Origin: Gyrodactylus bullatarudis
Lineage: Eukaryota > Platyhelminthes > Monogenea > Gyrodactylidea > Gyrodactylidae
Length of the DNA: 64,000 bases
Direction of reading: 5' to 3'
Assembly (NCBI GenBank): GCA_012064415.1
Contig: SSNU01000294.1
Span: 372,001-436,000 of the forward strand
The number at the start of each line of letters is the position of its first letter. The stretch's first letter is position 1. Of this stretch, positions 46,004-59,794 are shown one piece after another. The translations under genes were made by a program, and so were the position numbers. Below the pieces are notes generated by a model that saw only the letters and a list, made by a program, of their open reading frames with translations, searched no databases and had not been told where the DNA came from.

Positions 46004-49000
46004 ATGTTTGACGCAGTAATTTTTACTCTAATTTATATTCTTCTAAATGGATTCAGTCATCCAATATTTCACAGTGATGGTTTTGATTATACAGCCGTCA
46101 TCCTACCTGGGATAAACCCAGTTTACTTCTATGAAGGTGTCATTTATTCCTCTCTTGGAGAGAACAACAGTCGATTCAGCTACAGTTCTCCAATATTTTT
46201 TAATTCCCCAAAAGAACGAGTTAGGGGAAAAGTAGTTTGCTTACAGCCAAGTCTGGAGGAAAAACAACAACAAGAAGACTGTTTAACCCTGGATATTTAT
46301 GTGCCAAAGACGAGTAAATTAATAGCTTCTCACAAATAGACATTGAAAATATGAAAGTGGTTTTGTTTATTCACGGAGCAGAGAATTTTAGCAAGGGCAA
46401 CAGTCAGGATTTGAACTTGGCGAGGATTGCTGCTACTGGAAACATTATTTGTATTTCAGTAAACTTTCGATTAGGCCTGTTAGGTGAGCTATAGCTATTA
46501 GATGATAAAATTTATTTCAAGGCTTCCTCAACGTACCAGAGACAAAAGTTAATGGGAATTTTGCTTTATTTGACATTCATCAAGCAATCCATTGGGTGTT
46601 GAATAACATTAAGAGGTTGGGAGGAAATTCGTTGGACTTAACTCTGGTTGGCTGGCGAAATGGTGCGGTTCTTCTGGATCTGTTGACTCTTTCATCTCTC
46701 ACAAGTGGTATGTTATCACCAAAAATGCTAAATATATATGAAAAGATCACTTTATATAATATCATTTATTAATTAATATTAATATTCGAAATATTTGTTA
46801 CTGTTTTCAGCTCATGTAATTTTTCAAGTTTCATTGAATAGATTTTTAACAATTTTCTTCTTAAAATCAGTAATAATTTGGTCTTTAAGTTACACGATGT
46901 AACGCTATTCAGGAAGTTGAGAATTTTACAAAAAAATAAGAATAATTTTCACTCACTTTTACAAAATAAAGAAAAAAATCATGAAAAACAACGTTGATCA
47001 CTCTTATACAAGCTAGTTTTCTCTAACCTTTCTTATGAGTTTAGAACCAAACGAAAATATTCTTGATGAAGTTCGGCAATATTATCGTTCAAATGTTTAT
47101 TAAATCTTTATTATTATTGTGATGTGTTGATAAAATATTCAAAAATTTCTAATACTTTGACAAAATCACCAGTTTTTGTTTCATTTTTCAGAAGTTTCAA
47201 TTAAAAACTCAATTCAAGGAATTATACTGATTGACGGAGGTCTACTGCATTTAAACTCAGTAGAACTGGATTATAACGCAGAGATCATCAGTAAACTCAT
47301 TAATAATTTGATCAAAACCCAAGAGATTGAAGAAACTCGGAATAACGTGAGCAAAATTAAGTTGCCAAATCTTGAAAAACGATAGTCTTTCTATTAATTT
47401 TTCTCAGATTTCCAGTCTAAAGTTGAGTCAAGAAGAAAAGAATGATCTTTTCAATAGGAAAATCTACAATCTCCTCGTAGATAGATTAAAGCAAATTACC
47501 CGAGAAGAACTTTTGGGTATAATGAAGGATTTCGAATGGAGACATGAAAAATTCCAACCAACTCTCAAGTCGCATCTTTTCAATTCAAGTCTCCCGGTCA
47601 ATTTGAAGAATTCACTCCCCTATTTAGGGAAAATTCTTGACCTGGTAGAATTAAATTTGGACACTTTGTTCACACAAAAGAGTCTGCTCATCATAGCAAG
47701 GAAATCTGTAAACATTCAAGAAATCAATAGCCTCTCAAAATACCTTTCTTTTGAAGAGTACTTTACGAGAATGCCTAAGTTTGCATTCGCCTCATTGTGG
47801 CTGTTATATGCGGAATATTCAAAGTCCAAGGTAACATCGTATATTTTATTAGTGTATTCTATTATAATTATTTTTAGCTTATCCGATACAATGTGTTTAG
47901 TATATAATAGCATTTTACACACTGTATTATACAGTGCAAACTATGCATCGTTTAACAAAATTAAACTTGTAATTGAGTTAGCTTATCACAGACTCTGTAA
48001 TGCATAGCTCACCTTTGACCTCTAATAGAAGTGAATGTTTTATCAAAACTACAATAGAAATAAGAATTTTATAAAATCACTCTATTTTTAAAGCCTCTTC
48101 TAGAATCACATTTCGGTACTAAGTCCTTTTTAAGCTGATCAGATGCTAAATTTAAACTAAAGTTAAAAAACCTTAGTACCGAAATGTCTAGAAGAGGTTT
48201 AGAAAATAGGCTGTCATTATTGCGATATTATTTCTCTGGTTTACTAAGGCACATGTACTCTTCTAGACTTGGATTATCTCAGAAATGAGACAAGATTTTT
48301 ATTATCGAATACCAGTCATCTTAACTGGCTCAATGCGTAAGAATCCCAGGACTTTCATTTATTTAACAAATGAGCATTGGCTAGAGGATCCAAAGACAAT
48401 CAATATCCTGATAAATTTCGTCAATTTTCCAAAAATTTCGGAACATGAAAATATTTCCACGTCTCAACATTTCACAAGGGATCTCAAATATTATCTCGGT
48501 GAGATTTGGGCTTGTTCAATTTGAATTTTCTACACTAATACTGAAAATTATCCTTCTCAAACCTTAAGAACAGCTAAGACATTTAATCTGATGCAAAAAC
48601 ATTGTCAGGACTTTAAGATAATCCTAAACATTTATTTGAAAATGCTTGAATATAAGAGGAAAAGAAGTTAGATCATACAAGTCTATTTTTGTTTAACTGG
48701 ATATTGAATACTTCAGTGACATGGTCTTGCTTATTACTATAAATCATTAGAATCGTTCAATTTTTCCAATATTTTTGGTTGAGCGGTGCTCTAGAATCCA
48801 CATTTTCTACAAAAACGTTTTCGATGATTTACTTACATCGTTTAAAGTGTGACGTTTGGTTCGCTTTTCAAAAATATGAGATTTTTGTAAAACTCATTCT
48901 CGAAATCATCAAGAATAGCTGTATTTCATTTTTTCAATAATGAATAATATTCTAACCTTTAGATGCTGAAAATAATAAATCTGAGAATGGAAAGTTATTC

Positions 49001-49516
49001 AACGATAAAACCATTCTCTCAACATGGCTGCACATTATACGCCATGAAATGAACGAGAACCTATTTCTCAATATCATCCATCAAAATATAAAATCCTTGA
49101 ATGGAAGGACTAAAGAGGAGATTTTGAAATTAATCAATGAGTTAGACTTTCAACAGATTATCCTGAGTATCCAAAAGAACGAAACCTTGAAGTCGAGATT
49201 GAAAAAAACAATGCTAGAGAATAAAATTGAAACAACACCCAAAATACAAGAAGGGAAAGCTGAAGAGAAGCCCGTAGCAAAGGATGAGGGAAACTTTCGA
49301 CATTATCGTTTAAGTGCCCATGAAGTTTTCATCACTGACGATGGCCGGGAAATGGAATCCTTCACAAAGACATTCAAGACTATATTCCTAATTGTCATGG
49401 CCAATGTGTTCATATTAATGATCTTGGTGCTGTTCAATTTTTTCATATTGAATAGGTGTGAAGAAAGGAGAAGAAGAGAGAATAGGTACCTTACTAATAA
49501 TACTGCTCAGTATTAA
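46004..49516 (+). CDS. Neuroligin-type carboxylesterase-like membrane protein
   Basis: Likely a single-pass cell adhesion protein. Exons are 46004-46313, 46340-46483, 46522-46707, 47192-47346, 47408-47830, 48267-48498 and 48963-49516, giving 667 residues in a closed frame; the first two introns are only 26 and 38 nt. It starts with a signal peptide (MFDAVIFTLIYILLNG), then shows cholinesterase-fold landmarks: DCLTLDIYVP, VVLFIHGAEN, ICISVNFRLGLLGFL, NFALFDIHQAIHWV and LGGNSLDLTLVGWRNGA. The nucleophile elbow GxSxG reads GWRNG, so the catalytic serine is gone, and the oxyanion HGGG is HGAE. The C-terminus has one membrane segment (IFLIVMANVFILMILVLFNF) and a basic tail ending NTAQY. Neuroligin, gliotactin and neurotactin are all possible relatives. 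Confidence 0.85.
48094..48197. repeat. Short foldback repeat in intron 5
   Basis: CCTCTTCTAGAATCACATTTC (from 48094) and its near-complement ending at 48197 form an inverted repeat of about 26-30 bp around a 48-nt centre; the left arm has four extra bases. It is a MITE-like insertion in the neuroligin-like gene. Confidence 0.5.
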
Positions 49517-50849
49517 TTATCTAATTCTTCGTGTATCTACTCACTAGTAAATATACTATATTTCAATTGTATATGGTATTTCTTAAATAAAATGAACATA
49601 TTTATGCGTTATTTTTACTCCTTGTAAAGTTTATAGTCTTGCAAGTAACAGCGCAGCAAAACCCATTCCGATACAATAAAACCACTATGAAATTTTTTTG
49701 AGAAAATAATCGATTAAATCCTTTTATATGACATCTTACTATTTCGTCAAAAATTATTACTGATGCAACTCTTCATTCTGGGCTTTAATTTAAAATGTAA
49801 TTTCTTCAAGAAAGTTACAAGGGTTTGAAAAATGAATATCCATCGGCACAGAAAACGAATTTTTAACGCAAAAAATTATTCCAGTAAATCTGACGGTCAG
49901 TAACTGAGCTCCAATTTTAGTTCTAAACTTTTGGAATTAGCGTTTAAAGATGTGTTGCTTTTTGCTTATTGAAAATACCAACTCTCCAGATAAATTCTTC
50001 ATCTGTGTAAAATTAGGGGTTGTTTTTCAAAAATGAAATCAGTCTTCCTGAAGATTGCTTGAACTTTGAAACTAAGTTAAGTTCATCTTAACATCAATAC
50101 CAAAGGGATGAATAATCGGTTCGACTAAGAACAATATTTTCTCGAATAATAAGAAGATCAAAGACGAAATTACTATAGATGAAATCAAAAATCTCACGTC
50201 TCATAGATTTTAGGCAATTTAACCGTGATAATTTGTAAGGAATTCAGGAATATATTTTCTGTTGTTTGTTATTGTTTTCGATTATTTTTTTTTCATATTC
50301 TTAAATGATTAGACAATAGATTCAAGCAATTGTTTATTCCTCCTTATAATACGTTAGTATTTTCTCTCTATTTTCATTATTAACATCTTTTATTCTTCTT
50401 ATATTAACAAAGATGACTACTCATATAATAGGGCTGTTTATTAGTTTTTACATGGAAGAAACACCAAATACGTGAAGGTAGATGGAATTATTCAGCGAGG
50501 AAAATTAATGCTCAATCTACTGAGTTATTACCAGAATTACATTATAATCTAATATAGATCTTCTCAGAAGATTCTTCTGTTAACCATGCATTTGTTTCGA
50601 AATACTGATAGATTGATTACAAATCCTTTTGAGAGAGAATTCTCATGTTGAACCAATTTTCTATGGAAATAAAGCTAGTTGACAGGAAAATAAGAATTCA
50701 CCTCTTAAACAAATCAAGAATGGAGAATTTTTTGGTTTTAAATCAATTTTACTATTTTTCATTAACTATTTATTCATTTAAAAACTTTTTAAATATTATT
50801 TAATCAAAGCAGGATTAGAGATTGATAAGACCTGGCGAAATGTATATTA

Positions 50850-50935
50850 CGAATTAGTAATTCACGTAGTTTTTCAAACACGTCCGAAAATCCACTTAAA
50901 TTCATAATGCAAAAAATTGAAAGAAAATATATATT
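50850..50935 (-). repeat. Dispersed repeat, FSDVFE family, inverted copy
   Basis: ATTCACGTAGTTTTTCAAAC and ACGTCCGAAAATCCACTTAAA are the complement of the strings in copies 1 and 2. Confidence 0.55.
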
Positions 50936-53900
50936 AAAACTAAATCTACATAATAATAATACGACAGTATAGATGTAGGGATGAAAGAGAAATTTCTTAT
51001 TAACCTTTATAAACCTAATCAATGTGTTCAGAAAAACTATTCCTATAATCTTCAAATACCTTGGCCAATGTGAACATTTTCACTTTTATCTCCACTGTTG
51101 CTATTGATAAGAGAGTTTTGGTGTTTTTTTCAGCTTACATTTTATTCTTATTTTCTTTGACTTTACTATTTCTTTCATAATTTCACTTCGAGAAATGTAC
51201 ATTTGGTTTTAATATATAATGTTTCAATTTTCTAAAATATATTTCTCTTTTAAAATTATTTTTTTTAAATAACCAATCACGAATATCTCCATGGGTCATT
51301 CGGACGTATAATATACATTGTAAGTATACTATACGTGAATATTTAACTAATATTAAAAGAAATTGGTGTTCCTAACTATTCGGGAAAAATATTGAGTTTT
51401 TTGTGAACTATTAAGTTGTTTTTCTTTGAAATTATAAATTTCATTAGATCAACATGAAATTATAATTACAAAATAATAGTTAATAGTAGAAAAGTATTCC
51501 GAAAATCGTCGAACCCAACTTATAGGACTATATTTTTCAAGAAGAGGTTGATATGAACTGAAGATGGTGATGTTGATTTATGCACTACGAAATGATGCTT
51601 TCTGAAATTTGAGGAAATATATTTTCACATTCAAATTTCATTCTTCAAATTAAATCAGATAGAAAAATAATATCATTCAGAATAATTGGATGAATTAATC
51701 TGTTTCCAAGTTTCCATCCTTTTGAAAAGAAAGACAGAGCTCAAGAATCATTTCACCCGTAAAAACTTGCCTAATATTCAATTCCTTTAAAATCAATATT
51801 CAGAATAAAAGAAAAAGACACCCCTACATCGGTTCACTTACGGTGACAGACTTAAGACTCATAGACCATATTAAAGAAGATATCCGAGTGTCATGTTTTT
51901 TATGGTCTAACCAGGATTTTCCATTAGATTGGTATACTAAGTATATCTGGAAAATAATTCAAAGGATTATTTGAATCTTTCAATAAAAAAGATTATATCT
52001 CTCCTGATTTGAAGAATCTGAAGAAATTGCAACAGTTGATTTTTGTTCCACGGATTAAAAAGACAACATGTGTAAGATTAATTTGCCACAACTCTGAATG
52101 GTTCATATTATCCTCTCTTACAGATTCCTCATTATGATTTTAATTTGAAATTTTCAAATGCAATAGCTTAACAATTGGTTCTTGTTATGAATAAGTTGAA
52201 GATGATGATTGACATCAAGAGACATTGAAGTAAAATAACCTCAACCAATACGTTAATCAAATAATAATACATAAAGGACGAAGGAAAAGATTTACGCGAG
52301 AAGATTATATTCAGATTAAAAAATTCTTGTACAGAAATCTACACTAAAAAGTATTGTATTGTAATGAATTTCAATTACTACTTATATATTATAATACAGT
52401 CGGGTAGAAAAATTATTAAATTATAACTGTGCTGTTCCATTCAACAATTAACGGATATTCTAAAATCGGCTTATATAATTTAATACATGTATTAATGAAT
52501 GATTTCCTGCTGGCTTTGATGAAAATTTTCTTTTACAAAATTAACAATTACAGATTGGATAACACGTGTGGTTTCATAACATGAAGTGAAAAAACGTTCA
52601 CCTTGCAATGTCCGTTGGTTGGCTTTAATATTCTTAATAAGTGCCGATTAATTGAGAAAAACAGCAAGATTTATCCAAAGAATTTGTTTGTCTCAGATTC
52701 ATTTCTTGAATGATGAAGAGAGGCCGAGATTCTCCATTTTCCCCTGGTTGACTGAGCACAACAAAAACACATAAGCAAACAGCAGCGAAAGAGGAAAGAC
52801 CAAAGACTCTTCAAGTGGTCCCACTTCCCCATATGAAAACAGTTATAATGAGGTTGGAAGGGAGGTTTCTTAGAAAACTAACAGATGTCTTGCTTTGTAA
52901 GGATAAACTTTCTATAGTTTTTACATAATGTAATGCGGTATTACACTTTGCTTACAATGTGACACTGCTACTTGAGATACTTAAATACACTGTATTGGAT
53001 TTTATTCCTACTGTAAGGATGAAATTTATTTTTTGTTTTTTTTCGAGAGAAAAAACTTACACCACTCATTTTCAACTGGGTTTTACAGCAATTCAAGATT
53101 AATTGTGCTAAATAAAGTAAGGAGAGAAAAGAAAGATGCCTGCCTCTTTTTCTTGTAAGTATGGGGGTTTCTTCTTTCGCAGTGGGGAAGGAGTTTCCAC
53201 TCTTTTTCTTCTTCTCTAATTATAATTGTAATTCATTTTCATTTTAATGGCAATTTTCTCCTATTCTCCCACACAATCTCTCTTTTAATTGGGAATTTGA
53301 AAATATAAACGAGAAATAACAAATTAATTAGAATTGTATTGAAAACCTCTGGCTGATTGCATCCACTCCCCTCACATCAATATAGAGGGGGAAAAGGAAT
53401 ACTTTCTCTGCACTCTCATTTCTTGAATAATTTCTTGTTATTAATGCACTGGTTTTAATTCTCTTGATTGTCTGAATGCACTTGAAATGGCCGAGTACTT
53501 AACTCTTATTTTTTAACATTACTACAAAGTTAAATTTCCCTATTTGAACAGTTTCATTGCGAATAGCAGGGATAAACTAAAAAAATTTAATGATTCAATA
53601 TCTAATCAAGCTAAAAACACCAAAACTCTCCAATCAATAGCAACAGAGGAGAGAAAAGAGTAAAAGCTCACATAGGTCAAACTGTATAGCTATTCTCGAT
53701 GAATTTATGATTTTTACATATATATCATAAAGGTGGGAACCGTATTTGTAGAGTGTAAAATCACACCTTCGTTCATTTGTGTACATTTGTGTAAATTCAC
53801 AGTTTTTCGATAAATAAATAACTTGTCTCTGTACTTTGAAGTAGGTCTATTAGGGTCCTGGTATAAAATTTTGTCTGAAAATTTCAAAAAGTTGAGATTT

Positions 53901-54654
53901 TCAGATCATTCGATAGAGAATTAAATTCTGATCAGAATGGTATCGTATATTGAGGAGGGGGATTGATTTTTATAAGCTTAAAATCAGATTAAAGTCGGCC
54001 CAATGTCAAATGATTTTAGTGTCAAATGAAAGAGGATAATTACAGGTGACTAATACATTTCTAAATTTAATTACATCTTTTCTTAATTTGTATCATAATA
54101 CAAAAAATCGATATGAGTTGTCTTCACCATGTTTTGTGTATGAGAATATTCACTGAAAATTCCACGCACTCCCCAAGAATAAAAATAAACCTTGAAATGC
54201 AAAAACTAATGTGTCCCCTTCGCCACGTTAAAGAGTGAGAAATAATAATTTAGTCTATAATTATAATTACGTGAGTTGCATTCAGTCAAACATTGTATGT
54301 ATTTTTTCTTGTATTTTTTTTAGAAATCGAAACATTTTTATTTATTATACAGAAATACAGAAATTAAATATTGTACAGTTAAGAGAACTAAGAAAGAGTG
54401 TTCAAGAGTATTCTTTCATCAAAACGGTCTTAAACCGGCACTGATGATGCTTTAAGAAATGTATTTCCAGATGTATTTTTAAAATTTACGCAAATATTTC
54501 AGTGATAATGAAGCTAGTTAACATGAAGATGCTTCGGATAGTCAGGAACACAATTTTGTTAAAATCTGTTAAAACTTTTATAGTTTGAGCTCTAATTATT
54601 CATAGCTCGATGTTGAATAAATGAGCTTAGTGTAAGTAGTTAGGGTAAATAAAT

Positions 54655-54760
54655 CTCACACAAGCAAGATAACGTGTGTTGGACTAAATGTGCTGAGTGC
54701 TCAGCGAGCATTAGATCTGAGGTTCGATTCTCGGGGCAGATGCAATGCTTACTGATGATC
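54655..54760 (+). repeat. tRNA-like SINE fragment
   Basis: GAGGTTCGATTCTCGGGG contains a near-perfect polymerase III B box (GGTTCGATTC). Upstream, GTGCTCAGCGAGCATTAGA resembles a tRNA D arm and the anticodon-stem start. No acceptor stem pairs, so it is not a functional tRNA. A tRNA-derived SINE or a decayed tRNA is the likeliest reading. Confidence 0.4.
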
Positions 54761-55864
54761 CCTAATTAGGGTGAAACTATAGTACAAATTCACATTTTAT
54801 CCTTGGATGTGTGAAATTTATTGTATGTTTCATTGAGTTAATAATTTGAGGTTCTACTAGAGCGACTGTAAGATAAAAATAAATATGTTAACTGAGGATA
54901 AACAGAAGTTTAATTTCAGTTTCTTGAATTTTTACTCTTTGAAAACTCCACCTTCTCGTAATAAAAATTTCCAGTTCAAAATTTCAAAATATAATTTGCC
55001 CTCATAATCTGGATTTCAAAAAACTCTTATTTGTATCATATAAGAGTTCTCGGGGCTATTTTAGTTATATAAGATTTAGATTGTAACGAAAAAACCAACT
55101 CGAAAAAGGGGAGCTGAGAGTTGACTATTTTTTATGTTATACGATGACTACGTAATCGAAAAATATCTATTAGGGTACTTTTCTGATGGAACTATCAATT
55201 CTAAGCAATACTTTGTATTTAAGCATGTGTCGAAAATGCTTCACCATTATGTCATTCAGTTTTAAAAATCCAGAACTTTTCAAATCACCGCTCAATTTTC
55301 AATTAAATTTTACTACGCAATCATTGAGAGGACCTTCATGGTAAATTTCGTTGTTTTATCATGTCCGTGGGATATAGTGGGAAAAATGGGCAATATTATA
55401 ATGGAGGATTGTAGTTTCACGCTTTAAAAATACGCAAAATATGATTTGAGTACTAAATTCTATCAGAAAAGTAAGCATTCTCGTGAGTTGTTCGGAGAAA
55501 AAAAACTTTCACCCTAGCCTTGGATCTATTGATGGTTTAGAAATTGAATGCTATTAAAAGAATTTTGTATTTTCTTGAAACTATTTTGTATCACAAAGAA
55601 GACAGAATACATTTGCATCTTGGTTATAAATTTTATAGATGATTACAATAAAAGTTTGAATTTCTTCTTTTACAAGCAATGTGTCGGTTTTGAATAATCT
55701 TTCATAATGACTATTTGTTTTGTTAAATTCTTGAAAAAATGTTTCGGACAACTTGATTTGATGATGAATGAAAATTGTTAAAGATACTTTCAATATTATT
55801 TTATTTCTAAAATAAAAACCACTCGTAAGCATAAGAAGATTTGTTGTATTTTTCATGTGACCTA

Positions 55865-58800
55865 TCAGTTGCATGAAATATACGAATTTGGTTTATCATT
55901 GAAAGTGTTCTCAGAATCGTTAATAAAACTCTTGGACGAAGTGTCATTTAATTTCAAACTATCACTGCAGTAATCATGGGATTTGTTCTTTTTCTCTTCC
56001 TTTTCAAGGGACTGATTGGCTGATTTCTGTTTTGCTTGGTTACTCTTAAGTGAGGCCTCGGAATTCTGATCACTTGCGTCTGATGCAGAGGAAACCTTTT
56101 TGTGCATTCCTATAAAAATTTGAAATTTTTAATATGCATTGATAGACAATTTTATAGGTAATAGAGCTTGAGAGCTACTAATTTAAACTTGATGTTTTCA
56201 TTCAGATTTCAGATTCCAAAAATTTATCCACACTAGCCACACATGGATGAGGTTTATGTAGAAGAAGATGGGGAAGAAATTTAACAAAAACTTTTTCCAA
56301 CAAAAGGTTTTCTAATTACACCATAGAGTCAGAGAGAATTAATGCTATCAATCAAGTGAGAATGTAAGGAAATTTCGCATATACTAAAAGAAAATAGCTT
56401 AGTTACTACTAACTAACACCTCATCAATAACAAACAATTTCTTACAAATTATAAATTTAGTCAGTATGGAAAGCATGTTTCTACAAATGTGAATGTTTTT
56501 CGATTAATTTAATTAATTACGAATGTAATTATTCCTTAATATGGAAATACAGTAATTAGGTAATAGCAATGGTATTCCTTCCATTTATAGAAATGTTTCA
56601 TATCCAGCCAAAATAGGCATTAATTAGTAGAGATTTTAATCTTGATTATCATTTCTAAAAGTTCAAGTTTTAATATCCAGTTTAGTTGCAATGAAAATAT
56701 GATTACCTAAGAGCCAGGGGGCTGGAGAATCATCAGAATTTTCATTAGCTGATTTGAGAATTATTTCCGGAAGAGGAATTGAATGTCGAACCATGGCCCC
56801 ATAGAGACCATACTCGGCCATAATGCTGCTTTTACCCCAAGTCTTTTCCGTTTTCCTCCATTTAGCCCTTCGATTCTGGAACCAGACCTGAATTCGATCT
56901 TCAGGTAGATCTGTCTTTATTGATAGAACCTCCCTCTGATAGACATCTGGGTAATGGGCATCTTGAAAAGCTTGCTCTAATTCTTCTAGTTGATTTGTTG
57001 AAAATATCGTCCGATGACGCCGTTTCTTCTTTTTTGAATCTGTTGAAGCGTCAGAACAGTTATCTGGATAATCATTCGGAGTTATGCTGCATTCATTTGA
57101 TGTTTTTCGAGAGTTGAAAAGAAGATTTTTCATCACTTTTTCATTTTGAGTCTGAATTGCATGTTCTACAGAATCAAAAAGTATATTTTTTTCAAAAAAA
57201 ATCATAAGCTATGTGCGTGTTACATTTGATGAGCTACTTAGAGCTGTGAATGTATCTTTTTATTTATTAACATGAAATACACTCTTGTCTACTTATATAT
57301 ATATTTGAGTTCTGCATCACTGGAACATTTAAAAGTGTCCAGAATAAATTTCTCTCCACCCTAATTACATGAGGGGATGATATGAATAATATATATTTCG
57401 TGTTGGTTAATTTAATAATAACAATAATAGTTATCTTGAAAATTTTCTTCTTCACGTCTTGATAATAATAATTTGACTCAAGAGTCACTTATTAGGGAAA
57501 TATGTTCTTTAATGAGTATATCAAATCTCTTAAAAGCGTTCTTTTCATGATCAATTATCCACACAGAGAGTTATTATATTATCTTGGGAATAAAATTCTT
57601 ATTAATGAAATACTGTATACTAATTCTCACTAAAAAACGAGCTCTTAATTTCGTCTGCAAAAGGTATATAGTGCATGACTCTCTTAATGGATATATTCAC
57701 TTAAATATTTCTATGTAGTATCTATTTTAGGGAATTTTTATCTTGTTAAATTTTCAAACATTCAAAGTAATTAGTTATCAGCGCCCAAGGCTTTTTTCAC
57801 AAATAAAGATTAAGATTCTTAACATTATAGTAATTTTGATTTGATGCTGATTAAACTGAGCTTCTATAGATGGAAAAATACAACTCAAATCTTTAGTATA
57901 AAGTACGTTTAAATTAATTAAAAGTAGAAAAAAAATAAATTGCTTATTTTAGGAAAAACTATTTTACGACACCCAGATGAATTTATTTATTTTAGGTAAA
58001 TTAAAAAATATGTTTAAATGGGATGAGATAATTTTATAAAATTAAAACTGAATGGAAACATAGAAAATGATCTCTTCTGGTAGGCAGAAGAAGCAATAAG
58101 AAATCATTACAAGTGTCGTTGAGATATTTTTTATAAACTTGTATATAAGAGGGTTTTCCCTTTCTTTCTAACTGACCGATTTCTTCTAATATAATATAAT
58201 ATTTATTATCAATATTATATTATACCGTAATACCAATAATATCTATATATAATAAGTGGTTAATTTTCAAGTGGATTTCTTCTGCGAAATAATAAGTAGA
58301 TATTTATAAGTAATTATTATGTGTTTGATTTAATATAGCGAACGAAAACTATGGGTGGTTTTGAAAATAATTTCATCTAAAATGCAACGAAAAAAAGTAA
58401 ACTGCCTATTGTTTGTTATCCGATAACCTCAGAATATTATTATAAACAAATTTCACAGTCATTTGCGAAATTATTATTTTATCCCTTGTGATTATTAATC
58501 TAATGTCACATGAAAATAAATTCGGAGGCACTTGTATGGACCGATATTTCTAGGTAAGTAGGCGTGAATCATAATTTTAATTAGGGGTTTGAATACACTG
58601 TGTGCACAAAATTTTCTACTCGGCTGATTTTTTAACATTTCTGGTGTCGTTTGGCATGTTGATTAGGAATCTGGTCATCATTCAGAATACAAAAGTAAAA
58701 TATGATCATATTTTTCCATCCTTATTATTATGAGGTCTAGATGGACAGATAAATTCTCAGATCAAAAAATATCCTGGAATTAGTCTTCGCAAATGCTGAA

Positions 58801-59794
58801 ACCAAGAAACAATACATTTATATCTTGCTTCAATCTTTCAAAATAATTTCTTAATGCCAATTCATAAGAGTTCTCAAATTTTTATAGAATTACTACTGCA
58901 TAATCCTATAATATAAATGTTAACCTTTAATCTTGTTACTCGTACCATACTCAAGACTAACGGAATGATATGGTAAACCATTTACTTGGTGAACTATGAG
59001 AAAAGTATTTTTTCCTTTGTTATTGAGAAATATCACTACCAACTAGTGTTATGAAGATAAACTTTTGCGCAAATTTTTTTCGACATTTCGTAGATTTTCT
59101 GATTACAAGACTCCAATATTTACCCGAGTTTTTATCAAAATATTGTATAAACGGTCTTAAGGTTTTCTAATCCTAACGTAACATATTTTTTGAAAATCTA
59201 CTCTTATAATAATTATGGTTTAGAAGCATTTAAACACTTTCTCAGTCAAAAACAGGTTCTAATTCAAAGATTTTACAGTGCCAGCTTTCTTTTAATGAAT
59301 TTTACAACGAGGATTGATGAAAATCGTTGGGAAATAAGACTATACTCTTATATTACTGAATCTTATTCGGGGAACATTATTTTCTGATTCCATGTAGTGA
59401 ATGAACAAATTTGTAAATAAATTCACCCAAAAGACTCACCCATAGAATGATGACTGTTGAGCACTGTTCCATTGTTGTTTTGATTTTGGTTGTGTTTTTG
59501 CTGTTGTAAATTTCCATTAGAGAATATTTTATTGATCTGCTCATAAATCATGCCGATCATGGCCATGTTATTAGCCTCATTTGGATTTATTTGTAATCTA
59601 TAATTGTGGTTGGATAGGTTTTTATGCGAATTCTCGGAGTGATCTTTGAGATAGGTGATATTATCAATAAACTTGGACAAATCAGCTGAGCCATTTCTCC
59701 TCTCTGGTTCTGGATCTATTGAACAATCAACTTTTTGCCTCTTTGTGTCTCCCTCCAACAATTCATCTATGGCAAATGAGTTCTTTTTGGTCAT
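55865..59794 (-). CDS. Vsx/Chx10-type paired-class homeodomain factor
   Basis: DNA-binding transcription factor, in animals used in eye and interneuron development. The homeodomain ([20 protein letters not shown] through [11 protein letters not shown]) is followed directly by the CVC domain ([20 protein letters not shown], then [15 protein letters not shown]), which defines the Vsx family. Proposed exons: 59794-59440, 57165-56707 and 56109-55865, giving 352 residues in a closed frame. Exon 1 (from an ATG inside the frame) starts [15 protein letters not shown], an eh1-like repressor motif as expected near the N-terminus of Vsx proteins, and ends at a GTGAGT donor in the right phase. Without that exon the protein could instead start at ATG 57205, losing the motif. 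The homeobox itself is not interrupted. Introns are 2274 and 597 nt. Confidence 0.93.

Larger units (their letters stand above)
49517..55864. other. 6.3-kb gene desert
   Basis: No gene is supported on either strand; open frames are short and unremarkable. It contains repeat copies at 50850-50935, 51120-51320, 54425-54510 and 54655-54760, and a block near 54990-55030 shared with 13600. Confidence 0.55.

Noticed and set aside
50804..51055. 83-codon frame on the minus strand
   Set aside because: It is the inverted copy of the FSDVFE repeat plus unique AT-rich sequence, with no gene-like context.
54700..54750. Functional tRNA gene
   Set aside because: A B box is present but no acceptor stem or complete cloverleaf can be paired.
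57166..57205. ATG 57205 as the start of the Vsx protein
   Set aside because: Possible, but it gives an N-terminus without the eh1 motif; an acceptor at 57166-57167 joins an upstream eh1-containing exon in phase.
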